DNA of 64,000 bases from Streptococcus macacae NCTC 11558. Its GTDB lineage: Bacteria; Bacillota; Bacilli; Lactobacillales; Streptococcaceae. Position 1 is the first letter of the stretch; every line of letters starts with the position of its first letter. The notes under the pieces were generated by a model. That model was not told the DNA's origin. It ran no database searches and worked only from the letters and a program-made list of their open reading frames with translations. Shown piece after piece: positions 1 through 7,814 of the stretch. The position numbers were made by a program, and so were the translations under genes. The stretch lies in NCBI RefSeq assembly GCF_000187995.2, contig NZ_AEUW02000001.1, positions 1-64,000 on the forward strand. The letters are read 5' to 3'.

Positions 1-1634
1 AGGGACTTATTTTGCCGCAGCCTTGGCTGCCGCCCTTGAGCACTGAGATTTTTGTACAGGATTTACGCCAAGACTGTTTCCAAGACCTCTGGCAAGGTGA
101 AAGCCGCCTAGAAGCTATCATCGGTATGGTCGATATTCCGAGTGAACAAAGGCAAACGGTCGGAACTTATGCGTTAGCTGACGATGGGAACTTAGCCATT
201 TTTGGCGGTCCGTCGATGGGGAAATCAAGTCTTTTACAAACCATCGTTATGGACTTGTCCAGACAACAGACACCTGAGCAGATTCACTTTTACATTTTTG
301 ACTTTGGAACGAGCGCCCTTTACCCCTTAAAAAACTTGCCTCATACGGCTGATTTTATCACTTCGGATCAGGAAGAAAAGTTGACAAAGTTTATGGATCT
401 CATGAAGCGGGAAATCCAGTCACGCAAACGGCTTTTTAACCGTCATCATGTCAACTCCAAAGCAATGTACCAAGCTGTAACAGATGAAGCCCTGCCTCAA
501 ATTATGATAGTGGTGGACAATTATGAGGGCTATAAAGACATTCAAACCGAGCAGCTGCGAAACGGCTTTGATACCTTGACCCAAACACTGGCCAGAGACG
601 GTAACAGTCTTGGGATAACGGTTATTGTCAGCGGCGGCCGCTTGGCAGCTATTCGCCCAGTCTTACTGGCCAATTTCAAGACTCGCCTGAGCTTAAAATT
701 AACAGATGAATCAGAGATCAAAACGATTATGGGGCATTACACTATGTCTACGGAAAGTATTGCAGGCAGAGGACTTATAACGATAGAAGAAGTCGAGGTC
801 TTCCAAGCAGCCCTTTCTAATCGAGGCGCAACTCCAGTCCAACGCCTTCAAGCCTTACGTCAAGAAATTAGCCAGATGGATCAATTCTGGCAAGGTGACA
901 GACCCGCAGAAATCCCAATCGTTCCAGAAGAAATTTCACTGGCACAATTTATGGATCGGGCAGATACAAAAAATGCCATGGCCAAGCCAGCCTTACCGCT
1001 TGGTTTGGACATGACAACAGTCGAAACGATTGCCCTTGATTTTTCTGCTTTCAGGCACCTCATTGTCTTCTCAGATAATTCAGAGCAGATCCGCCTGATG
1101 GTTGATCGCCTTATAGCGACTGTGAGCCAGTCAAACTGGAGCCTCACAACCCTCTTGCTAGATGTTAACGAGGATTATCCAAATTACGAGTCAAAGGTAT
1201 CGCACTATGTCAGTGATCCGACTCTCCTGAGTGATATGACGGATTTTATGGTTTCAGAAATTAAAAATCGAGAAACGGATGGATGGGATCAATATTGTAT
1301 CGCCTTTATTCCTGATTTAGAGAGCTATGAGAAAGTGTCTGGATTAAGCCAGACCGAGTTGGCGGCGCTCATGACGAGAGGCCCGAGAGTTGGCTTTTTC
1401 ATCATAGTAGGGACAGCCTATTCTTATTTAGTAAGCATTCATCCCGTGCCAAAGTATCTTAAGGAAAACGGCCAGTATCACTTTATCGGTATGAAACTCA
1501 GTGATCAGAATTTCTTGGATAAGGCTTACAATGCCAAGGAAAGGCATCCAGCTATGGATGAGGCCTATATCCATAATCGTAAAACTTATTACAAATTGAA
1601 ATTAAGTCATAACAGCACAGAAGCAACATTCTAA
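1..1634 (+). CDS. essC: EssC, type VII secretion ATPase (C-terminal part, 5' end outside window)
   Basis: EssC is the membrane FtsK/SpoIIIE-type motor ATPase of the Firmicutes type VII secretion system. The reading frame is already open at the window edge (codon phase from base 3), so about 540 C-terminal residues are visible of a family of roughly 1,450-1,500. The segment starts with the PWLPPL linker that precedes ATPase domain 2 in EssC proteins. Domain 2 follows with a P-loop-like GGPSMGKSS about 65 residues in, a Walker B-like hydrophobic stretch ending IMIVVDNY, and then a third ATPase-like domain with no GKS motif. A degenerate D3 is usual in this family. The end of essC is known to be the variable part that matches the linked effectors. 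A strong AAAGGAGG site for the next gene starts 11 bases after the stop. The last 45 bases of the gene recur at 3959-4003. Identification is secure; the substrate link is inferred from position. Confidence 0.93.
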   Translation, partial: GLILPQPWLPPLSTEIFVQDLRQDCFQDLWQGESRLEAIIGMVDIPSEQRQTVGTYALADDGNLAIFGGPSMGKSSLLQTIVMDLSRQQTPEQIHFYIFDFGTSALYPLKNLPHTADFITSDQEEKLTKFMDLMKREIQSRKRLFNRHHVNSKAMYQAVTDEALPQIMIVVDNYEGYKDIQTEQLRNGFDTLTQTLARDGNSLGITVIVSGGRLAAIRPVLLANFKTRLSLKLTDESEIKTIMGHYTMSTESIAGRGLITIEEVEVFQAALSNRGATPVQRLQALRQEISQMDQFWQGDRPAEIPIVPEEISLAQFMDRADTKNAMAKPALPLGLDMTTVETIALDFSAFRHLIVFSDNSEQIRLMVDRLIATVSQSNWSLTTLLLDVNEDYPNYESKVSHYVSDPTLLSDMTDFMVSEIKNRETDGWDQYCIAFIPDLESYEKVSGLSQTELAALMTRGPRVGFFIIVGTAYSYLVSIHPVPKYLKENGQYHFIGMKLSDQNFLDKAYNAKERHPAMDEAYIHNRKTYYKLKLSHNSTEATF

Positions 1635-1656
1635 GCTCAACATAAAGGAGGCTTTT

Positions 1657-2118
1657 ATGAAACGATCCACCAAGATCACCTTAATTAGTTTAACAACACT
1701 AGCCATTTTAGCAGGAATAGGAGCTGCCGTGATGGTAATGAGCGATTTAAACAGCCGATATCAAGCCCTCGGAAAAGAAAGGCTAGAGCAAGAAATTAAG
1801 GAAGCTGAGAAAAAGAAGCGAGAAGAGGAGAGGGCAACCAAGGAGAAGCAGGTAGCTTATCTTAAAGAACATGAACAAGAAATGACAGGATATGTCAAAT
1901 CACAAAATCCAGAAATAACTACTGTAAAATTTGATTGGGATAGTATTCGTGTGGTCACAGCTGGCAATGGAACTCCACAAGGAGGAAGTAAAGTTTTATT
2001 AATTTTTGGTTATGCTAACGGAAGTAAATTGACAAATATTAAATTAAAATTTGCTGTTGATAAAGAAAATATTCCTAAAATTGATTCAATTACTTCAGAT
2101 AATTTAAACGATATTTAA
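1657..2118 (+). CDS. TilA/DUF1433-like membrane-anchored T7SS immunity protein, copy 1
   Basis: This 153-residue protein has one N-terminal membrane segment (about residues 6-28), a charged K/E-rich coiled-coil stalk (about 35-70) and a small C-terminal domain containing GNGTPQGGS. That domain resembles the DUF1433-type fold which, as I recall it, covers the TilA immunity lipoproteins that neutralise the T7SS phospholipase TslA in Staphylococcus. No cysteine follows the hydrophobic segment, so the protein is predicted to be held by its membrane helix and not by a lipid. A strong AAAGGAGG ribosome site precedes the ATG. It sits directly after essC and before a truncated lipase copy. The membrane part is nearly identical to copy 3, but the C-terminal half has diverged, as expected if each copy recognises a different lipase. 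The immunity role is inferred from homology and position. Confidence 0.72.
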   Translation: MKRSTKITLISLTTLAILAGIGAAVMVMSDLNSRYQALGKERLEQEIKEAEKKKREEERATKEKQVAYLKEHEQEMTGYVKSQNPEITTVKFDWDSIRVVTAGNGTPQGGSKVLLIFGYANGSKLTNIKLKFAVDKENIPKIDSITSDNLNDI

Positions 2119-2187
2119 TAGTATATAAATGACCAAGTAGATTGGGCTAGTATTTAGAAGTTCATAATAATTAAGAGAAGAGTGTCT

Positions 2188-2799
2188 ATGACTAACTGGA
2201 ACCTAGAAAATTTTGATAGTATTTATGCTTCCCTAGCAGAGAGTGCCTATACTACTCGTCCTGATTCCTTTGCGATGAGTGACTTAAAGGCTGATCGGAA
2301 GAAGAGACTAGAAGATGGAGAATCTGTTAGATTCGACTTTTCACAAGATGTTAAGAAAGATGGCCAAGTCACCCAAGGCGGTCAGCACTTTGACAGCACC
2401 GATCCCAACAACGACGGGATTGTCTACCTGCAGCCCGATCAGAAAGGGCTTTTAGAGGACAAAGAGTCTGGTTATAATGCCTATTACCTGTCTGAAAACG
2501 AGACCATCAACCAGGATACCCACCAGACTTATTTCGTGGTGCGCGGCAGTGATGGGATGGGCGTGGATACCCTTAATGACTGGATTAATAATGATGCTCG
2601 CTTTGCGCTCACTGATGACTATATTCCCCAAGCTAAATTGGCTAATAAAGCTATGAAAGCTAAGATAGCTGAATTGGAGGAAAAAGTCCCCAAGGCCAAG
2701 ATGAATGTGACCGGTCACTCGCTTGGAACCATAGTATCAGCTCAAGCTGTCGCCAATCTTAGCTATGATGAGCTGGATTCGTGTAGGAGTCTCTTATGA
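2188..2799 (+). pseudogene. Truncated TslA-like lipase, copy 1 (N-terminal fragment)
   Basis: This 203-residue product matches the first 220 or so residues of the full lipase at 4495-6222 but is clearly diverged. It begins MTNWNLENFDSIYASLAES and has the VVRGSDGMG strand. The nucleophile motif GHSLG lies near the end (Ser about 179). The reading frame then stops after the unrelated tail SCRSLL, so the later catalytic Asp and His and the whole C-terminal secretion domain are missing. The ATG at 2188 has an AGAGAAGAG site upstream; a GTG two codons earlier is possible. The stop codon overlaps the next start as ATGA, so the fragment may still be translated and coupled to the second immunity gene. 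It is probably an inactive relic or recombination donor. Confidence 0.75.
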
Positions 2800-3278
2800 A
2801 GAAAAGTACTAAGATCACATTAATCAGTTTAACAACACTAGCCATTTTAGCAGGAATAGGAGGAAGCCTAATGGTAGCCAATGATTTTAACAGCCGCTTT
2901 GAGGCCTTTGTCAAAGCCAAACGCGACCAAGAAGCCAAAGAAGCCGAAAAAAAGAAACAAGAAGACAAGATGACAACCAAGGAAAAGCAGCTGGCCTATG
3001 TCAAAGAACACCAGCAAGAGATTGTGAAATTAATAAAGTCACAAAGTTCCAAGGTAGAATCCGTTCAAATTGATTGGGATGAAACAAAATGGAGTGATGG
3101 TGGACTTACTAAATCAGAATACTATATTAATCTTTATGGCCATATTAATGATATTGAAGATTCAGGATGGGTTGTTGATATTCCACTCAATGATGATAAC
3201 AGTGTTAATATGAGTGTTAATATGGATGAAATGTATGTAGCCAATTCTATAGATATTGGAGGTGAACCAATTGAGTAA
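2796..3278 (+). CDS. TilA/DUF1433-like membrane-anchored T7SS immunity protein, copy 2
   Basis: This 160-residue protein has the same layout as copies 1 and 3: a membrane helix (about 6-28), an E/K-rich stalk (about 38-70), then a compact domain with the pattern VQIDWDE and INDIEDSGW. The GNGTPQGG loop of the other copies is replaced by a different sequence, so this is the most divergent member in that loop. There is no lipobox cysteine. The start overlaps the end of truncated lipase copy 1 (ATGA) and has TAGGAG upstream. Its stop lies inside TTGAGTAA, whose TTG begins lipase copy 2, so the two are probably translationally coupled. The inferred role is protection from a TslA-type phospholipase, possibly of a non-self variant because its own lipase neighbours are broken. 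Confidence 0.7.
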   Translation: MKKSTKITLISLTTLAILAGIGGSLMVANDFNSRFEAFVKAKRDQEAKEAEKKKQEDKMTTKEKQLAYVKEHQQEIVKLIKSQSSKVESVQIDWDETKWSDGGLTKSEYYINLYGHINDIEDSGWVVDIPLNDDNSVNMSVNMDEMYVANSIDIGGEPIE

Positions 3279-3981
3279 TTGGAGTTTGGAGAGTTTTGAT
3301 AATATTTATGCTTCATTAGCCCAGTCAGCTTATACAGGAAGACCAATTGTCTTTGATTATAGTAGCTTAAAAAAAGATCAGCAGAAAGCACTCGATTCAG
3401 GCCAATCTGTTAGATTTGATTTTTCACAAGATGTTGAGAAAAAAGGCCAAATCACCCAAGGTGCTTCAGGCGACGGTTACCCCGATAAGAGTGATCCCAA
3501 GGCCAGTAAAACGGAACTCTACCTCCAGCCCGACCAACAAGGTCTCTTGACGGATGAGAAGACGGGCTATCAGGCTTACTATGTGTCAGATACTGCGGAG
3601 ATTAACCAGGATACCCACCAGACTTATTTCGTGGTGCGCGGGAGTGATGGCTTTGGGATTGATACGGATAAGCTAGCCAAAGATCCCTTGGACTATCTGG
3701 CCAATATGAACCCCAGTGACTTCAACTACGAGGACTGGATTAACAATGACATGGCTTTCGCCCTGACGGATGCTATTGTGCCCCAAGCTGGGGAAGCGAC
3801 CAAAGGCATGAAGGCTAAAATCGCCGAACTCAATGCACGGGCAGCGTCTGATGCCCAGATGAGTATCACGGGGCATTCTCTTGGAACGATTGTTTCCATT
3901 CAGGGAGCCGCGGGTCTCAGCCATGCCGAACTGCAAAAAGTGGATCAGATTGTCCTCTTACAAATTGAAATTAAGTCATAA
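3271..3981 (+). pseudogene. Truncated TslA-like lipase, copy 2, fused to an essC 3'-end remnant
   Basis: The TTG at 3271, with GGAGGTG seven bases upstream, aligns exactly with the TTG start of the intact lipase. The product follows the intact protein almost residue for residue through GHSLG and HAELQKVDQIVL, then ends in LQIEIKS. Those last residues come from DNA that duplicates the 3' end of essC (1590-1634 in this window), read in another frame. The catalytic Asp and His and the C-terminal helical domain are therefore missing. From base 3307 the nucleotide sequence is nearly identical to 4531-5182, with a few changes just after GHSLG. It is almost certainly inactive as a secreted toxin, but it shows how the array was assembled and offers a long homology tract for further recombination. 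Confidence 0.85.
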
Positions 3982-4090
3982 CAGCACAGAAGCAACATTC
4001 TAAGCTCAGCATAAAGGAGGCTTTTATGAAACGATCCACCAAGATCACCTTAATTAGTTTAACAACACTAGCCATTTTAGCAGGAATAGG
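3959..4090 (+). repeat. Duplicated essC 3'-end and immunity-gene 5'-end (direct repeat of 1590-1721)
   Basis: The 132 bases here match 1590-1721 with one difference noticed by eye (AACATAAAGG versus AGCATAAAGG). In the first copy they contain the last codons of essC, its stop, the AAAGGAGG site and the first codons of immunity copy 1. Here they follow a broken lipase and lead into immunity copy 3. An essC tail in this position has no coding purpose. It marks a recombination junction. Confidence 0.88.
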
Positions 4091-4502
4091 AGGAAGCCTA
4101 ATGGTAGCCAATGATTTTAACAGCCGCTTTGAGGCTTTTGTCAAAGCCAAACGCGACCAAGAAGCCAAAGAAGCCAAAAAAAAGAAACAAGAAGACAAGA
4201 TGACCACCAAGGAGAAGCAAGTAGCCTACCTTAAAGAACACCAGCAGGAAATTGTGGATTTTGTGAAACAATCTAATCCTAAAATCGAATCCGTGCAGAT
4301 TGATTGGACGGATGTACGATGGGGGGAAGCTGGAAATGGAACTCCCCAAGGCGGAGGAGATATTGTAAATATTTATGGTACATTCAATAATATTGAAGAT
4401 TCTGGGTGGAATGTTACGATTGAAATCAAGGATGGGCAACCAGATATGGATACGATGATGTTAACTAATGGATTAAGTATAGGAGGACAGCCTTTTGAGT
4501 AA
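4026..4502 (+). CDS. TilA/DUF1433-like membrane-anchored T7SS immunity protein, copy 3 (paired with the intact lipase)
   Basis: This 158-residue protein has an N-terminal membrane helix (about 6-28), a K/E-rich stalk and a C-terminal domain with GNGTPQGGG, FNNIEDSGW and SIGGQPFE. It directly precedes the only full-length lipase. The two genes share the bases TTGAGTAA: the TTG starts the lipase while TAA ends this gene. The immunity protein is thus made first and the toxin is probably translated by re-initiation. In Staphylococcus aureus the comparable protein TilA is a lipoprotein outside the membrane; here no lipobox cysteine is present. The site AAAGGAGG lies upstream. The cognate role is inferred from pairing and homology. 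Confidence 0.76.
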   Translation: MKRSTKITLISLTTLAILAGIGGSLMVANDFNSRFEAFVKAKRDQEAKEAKKKKQEDKMTTKEKQVAYLKEHQQEIVDFVKQSNPKIESVQIDWTDVRWGEAGNGTPQGGGDIVNIYGTFNNIEDSGWNVTIEIKDGQPDMDTMMLTNGLSIGGQPFE

Positions 4503-6222
4503 CTGGAATTTAGACAATTTTGATAGTATTTATGCTTCATTAGCCCAGTCAGCTTATACAGGAAGACCAATTGTCTTTGATTATAGTAGCTTAAAAAAAG
4601 ATCAGCAGAAAGCACTCGATTCAGGCCAATCTGTTAGATTTGATTTTTCACAAGATGTTGAGAAAAAAGGCCAAATCACCCAAGGTGCTTCAGGCGACGG
4701 TTACCCCGATAAGAGTGATCCCAAGGCCAGTAAAACGGAACTCTACCTCCAGCCCGACCAACAAGGTCTCTTGACGGATGAGAAGACGGGCTATCAGGCT
4801 TACTATGTGTCAGATACTGCGGAGATTAACCAGGATACCCACCAGACTTATTTCGTGGTGCGCGGGAGTGATGGCTTTGGGATTGATACGGATAAGCTAG
4901 CCAAAGATCCCTTGGACTATCTGGCCAATATGAACCCCAGTGACTTCAACTACGAGGACTGGATTAACAATGACATGGCTTTCGCCCTGACGGATGCTAT
5001 TGTGCCCCAAGCTGGGGAAGCGACCAAAGGCATGAAGGCTAAAATCGCCGAACTCAATGCACGGGCAGCGTCTGATGCCCAGATGAGTATCACGGGGCAT
5101 TCTCTTGGAACCATGGTCTCTATACAGGGAGCCGCGGGTCTCAGCCATGCCGAACTGCAAAAAGTGGATCAGATTGTCCTCTTTAATGGACCGGACGCGA
5201 CGAAGAGCTTACAAAAGGCAGGTTACAGTAAAGAACATATCCAAGAGCTTGGGAGTAAAACCACTTACTATGTCAATCCCTTTGATCCCGTCAGTATGCT
5301 CAATCGAGAGAAGCCATGGGAGGAACAGCTGGGAACTGTTAAAGTCATTGTTCCCATGGAGTATACGAGCATGACAGATAAGCATTCCTCCCATGACTTT
5401 GGGGCTTATCAGATCGATAGCCACGGGAATCCCTTGGCGGCTTCTGCTGACTATCACCCTGAGCTCCTAACAGCCGGGCATGATTTGGCGGCCTTAGAAA
5501 AGAAAAGTATCGATAAGCTCAAGGAATATATCCCCGAGGATCTTATCCAAAGTATCGTCGCCCTCAGTCCTGATGATTTTAATGAACTGGCTAAGCTAGC
5601 GCAAAAAGTGGCTAAAAATCCAAGTTTGAGCGGTGGTGCTGAAGTGATAGAGATGGCGGCTAAATTAGGCATCAATGTGAGCGATCTTGTTAGTGCCCTG
5701 ACCCATGCCGGCGAACTCAAGGATGTTTTCCAAAATTTCCAGAAAGAATACCAGGCCATCATTGACAAGGCCAAGAAAGAAAGCCTCAAATGGACTCGGG
5801 ATAATATCAATAGTTTCCACGATAAGATAAAACAGGCGACCGGGGCACAGAAGATCCTGCTGCGGACAGAGCTGCTCTACATGGCGACCCAGCTGGCGGA
5901 AGAAGATGTCACGAATAAGGTTGAAGCGGCCAAGAAACATATCAGTGATGTTAAGGATGAGGTTAAGGTGCTTTCCGAGATAGCGATAGCCGCATCAAAA
6001 GGCTTAGGGGCGCACCTCAGCGACAGTGAGATTGAAGAGCTGACATCAGAGATAAAAATGTCCAATATTTGGGATGAGGGGACAGAAGAGGCCGATAAGG
6101 CTGCGCTGGATACTTATAAGAATAAAATGTCTACCTTTGGTTCCGATTTAGTCCTTGCGGCTCAAAATATTGAAGCGGTTGATAGCCAGCAGGCCGGAGA
6201 TATTTTCGCTAATTTATCTTAA
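4495..6222 (+). CDS. TslA-like type VII-secreted lipase effector, reverse domain order
   Basis: This 575-residue protein has an N-terminal alpha/beta-hydrolase (lipase class 3-like) domain of about 350 residues and a C-terminal, almost wholly helical domain of about 220 residues. Visible catalytic candidates are Ser203 in GHSLG, Asp264 in NPFDPVS and His300 in SSHDFG. There is no signal peptide. Most T7SS toxins carry the helical targeting domain first and the toxin last; here the order is reversed, as in the Staphylococcus aureus phospholipase TslA. The TTG start overlaps the immunity gene, and two small helical-protein genes follow at 6250 and 6514, as expected for secretion partners of TslA. 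The predicted role is a phospholipase used against competing bacteria, neutralised by the upstream membrane protein. Fold, motif and context support the call. Substrate and activity are inferred. Confidence 0.82.
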   Translation: MSNWNLDNFDSIYASLAQSAYTGRPIVFDYSSLKKDQQKALDSGQSVRFDFSQDVEKKGQITQGASGDGYPDKSDPKASKTELYLQPDQQGLLTDEKTGYQAYYVSDTAEINQDTHQTYFVVRGSDGFGIDTDKLAKDPLDYLANMNPSDFNYEDWINNDMAFALTDAIVPQAGEATKGMKAKIAELNARAASDAQMSITGHSLGTMVSIQGAAGLSHAELQKVDQIVLFNGPDATKSLQKAGYSKEHIQELGSKTTYYVNPFDPVSMLNREKPWEEQLGTVKVIVPMEYTSMTDKHSSHDFGAYQIDSHGNPLAASADYHPELLTAGHDLAALEKKSIDKLKEYIPEDLIQSIVALSPDDFNELAKLAQKVAKNPSLSGGAEVIEMAAKLGINVSDLVSALTHAGELKDVFQNFQKEYQAIIDKAKKESLKWTRDNINSFHDKIKQATGAQKILLRTELLYMATQLAEEDVTNKVEAAKKHISDVKDEVKVLSEIAIAASKGLGAHLSDSEIEELTSEIKMSNIWDEGTEEADKAALDTYKNKMSTFGSDLVLAAQNIEAVDSQQAGDIFANLS

Positions 6223-6249
6223 AAATAACTATCAGACTGGAGAATTATT

Positions 6250-6507
6250 GTGAAGGATCTTAAAGAATTTCTAAAAAAGCAGGAGCAGGCAGCCATTAAG
6301 GCAATTGTTTCAGCAGCCTCTTCTGCTGTCAAAAGTAAGGGAATCAGCTTAAAATCAATGCTAGATAAAGATGCGAAAGCTTTGAAAAATTATACCTCAA
6401 CTTATAAAAAGAACATTGCAGATGGCTTAGAAGGCCAAGCAGCGAAGGCAGCATCGGATTTTCTCACCCAGCTTCCTAAGCCTAATTTACAAAATCCTAT
6501 TAGCTAG
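6250..6507 (+). CDS. Small helical T7SS partner protein (TlaA/Lap-like)
   Basis: This 85-residue protein has no membrane segment and is predicted to be a helical hairpin: Lys/Ala-rich helices around residues 1-30 and 38-72, with a proline-containing tail. It starts at GTG with CTGGAG upstream. It lies 28 bases after the lipase and seven bases before another small helical gene. Size, composition and position match the partner proteins (TlaA1/TlaA2, or Lap proteins of LXG effectors) that bind the helical domain of T7SS effectors to complete the secretion signal. There is no clear WXG motif, so the family assignment rests on context. Confidence 0.62.
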   Translation: MKDLKEFLKKQEQAAIKAIVSAASSAVKSKGISLKSMLDKDAKALKNYTSTYKKNIADGLEGQAAKAASDFLTQLPKPNLQNPIS

Positions 6508-6513
6508 GAGGGA

Positions 6514-6876
6514 ATGATGGCAGATATTAACATTAACAAAATTAGAGAGCTTGATGATCAGTACGAAGCCGATTTGAAAAATATTCGTAGGAAGCGAGAC
6601 AGTTTAGAAGAAGATTACCACCATTTTATGCAGGTAACAGATCATCTGAAAGAACAGGTTTATCAAGCCACTCTAGGGCATGGAATGGAACTTTCTCCAG
6701 CAGCTAAGGGCCATTTATACCAAATGGACATTAATACAGATGATTTCACGTCAGAATTTCATCAAGAAATAACTAAACTGGATGAAGAGCAATCTCAACT
6801 GAAAAGAGAATACGCCAAGCAGGTTGATAAAATTTATGAGGAAGCTCGACAAAAGCAAGGAGATACCAGCTCTTAA
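6514..6876 (+). CDS. Small coiled-coil T7SS partner protein (TlaA2/Lap2-like)
   Basis: This protein of 119-120 residues is highly charged and almost entirely helical, with a long coiled coil at about 5-50 and another at about 80-115. Between them is a short segment containing LGHGMELSPAAKGH. It starts at ATGATG (6514 or 6517) behind AGGAGGGAATG, right after the 85-residue gene, so lipase and both small genes form one unit. No cysteine, signal peptide or membrane helix is present. The likely role is a chaperone or targeting partner that stacks with the C-terminal helical domain of the lipase. I do not recognise a specific named family with certainty. Confidence 0.6.
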   Translation: MMADININKIRELDDQYEADLKNIRRKRDSLEEDYHHFMQVTDHLKEQVYQATLGHGMELSPAAKGHLYQMDINTDDFTSEFHQEITKLDEEQSQLKREYAKQVDKIYEEARQKQGDTSS

Positions 6877-7015
6877 GAGCATAGATTTTAACGAAGGAGC
6901 ATGCTTAATGCTAAAGCAGATTTCAAAAAAAGAGTCTGAATAATAACCACTAAGGCAAGTTTCTTAGGTGGCAAGGAAAAGTTATGTTTAAAAAGAAAGT
7001 TATTTAGTGATATGA

Positions 7016-7410
7016 ATGAAAAAGAAGTCTCTTTTTAATGCGAATTTTGAGGAGAGTCGCCACTTGTGGGGAAACCCTAAGTTAGGCCGACTGACAGCAA
7101 TCTACCAGTGGCTGGAACCTAGGTATAAGAAAAAGGCGAGTGATTGACCTTTTCGGCTGATGTCTGTCCTTTTATCTTTGGTCTATCCGTTGGGAATCAG
7201 TGGCTAACTCGTCTTGCATGCCTCTCATTGGCTGGATCCTCATAGGAGACAAGTCGAGATTGCCTATTAGCATTTGGCTTTAACGCCTTTTATCGTCTAT
7301 TTAATAGGGCTGACCCTTTGGCTAGCTCTATTAGTTTTGCGAAAAATAGCCAAATCAGCCTTTTTGAAGGCTTATTTCTGGCAGTTCCAGCAGAAGCTAG
7401 GGCTAATCAA
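7016..7410 (+). pseudogene. Decayed membrane-protein gene of the T7SS accessory region
   Basis: One reading frame runs from an ATG at 7016 (MKKKSLFNANFEES, then WGNPKLGRLTAIYQWLEPRY) through three in-frame stop codons without losing coherence. After the first stop come two hydrophobic, membrane-helix-like segments (MSVLLSLVYPLGISG and TPFIVYLIGLTLWLALLVL). This is what remains of a small two-helix membrane protein. I cannot name the family. Its place next to T7SS partner genes suggests it was part of that locus. The 140 bases before it (6877-7015) show no coding potential I can support. Confidence 0.5.
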
Positions 7411-7695
7411 GAGCTTCGCTTTTCTCCGCATTATGTCGTTTTGATTACAGATGAGTCCTTGGTGATGGATCATGTTATCATGGAGTATTTTGCCAAGGAT
7501 CCGACATCCTTAGGCTGCAGTTTGATTTTTGTTCAGGATATTATGCGTTCGCTGTCAGAAAATGTTCAGACAGTAGTACGTGTCAAAGACCAGCTGACTG
7601 GAGAGCTTGTGATGGGAGAAGGGGTTATTTCCTATCGAACTTTTAACGCAAAACAGGCTTTAGAACTAACTTATGTTATTGGAAAAAAGATCTAG
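7405..7695 (+). pseudogene. essC: Internal fragment of a second EssC
   Basis: The open frame ending at 7695 encodes, from about NQELRFSPHYVVLITDESL onward, a segment that lines up with the region of EssC just before its first ATPase domain. In Staphylococcus aureus EssC the matching stretch, as I recall it, reads FTPQLVFVITDMSL, then SLIFVEDVIESL and EGELI; here the later parts are SLIFVQDIMRSL and TGELV. Only about 95 residues remain. The ATPase domains and the N-terminus are absent. The upstream part of the same open frame overlaps the decayed membrane-protein gene out of phase and is not EssC-like. It is therefore a fragment left by rearrangement. Confidence 0.72.
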
Positions 7696-7761
7696 TTCAA
7701 ATATCATTCTTGCTTATAATAATGGCTAATGCTAAATGACTAATTTAGCCTTTAAAAAGTT

Positions 7762-7806
7762 AAAAAAACTGACTTAGCTCTAATAGAGAGGCTAAGCCAG
7801 TTTTTT
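7762..7806. terminator. Bidirectional terminator between the T7SS region and ybaB
   Basis: A long stem, AAAAAACTG(A)CTTAGC paired with GCTAAG(C)CAGTTTTTT, encloses a 12-base loop. It has A-rich and T-rich flanks and so can work on both strands, ending the T7SS region on the plus strand and ybaB on the minus strand. Confidence 0.8.
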
Positions 7807-7814
7807 AATGACTA

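Noticed and set aside
3134..3391. Reverse-strand frames repeated at 3134-3391 and 4373-4615
   Set aside because: They recur only because the DNA under them is duplicated. They lie antisense to the immunity-lipase junction and lack start signals.
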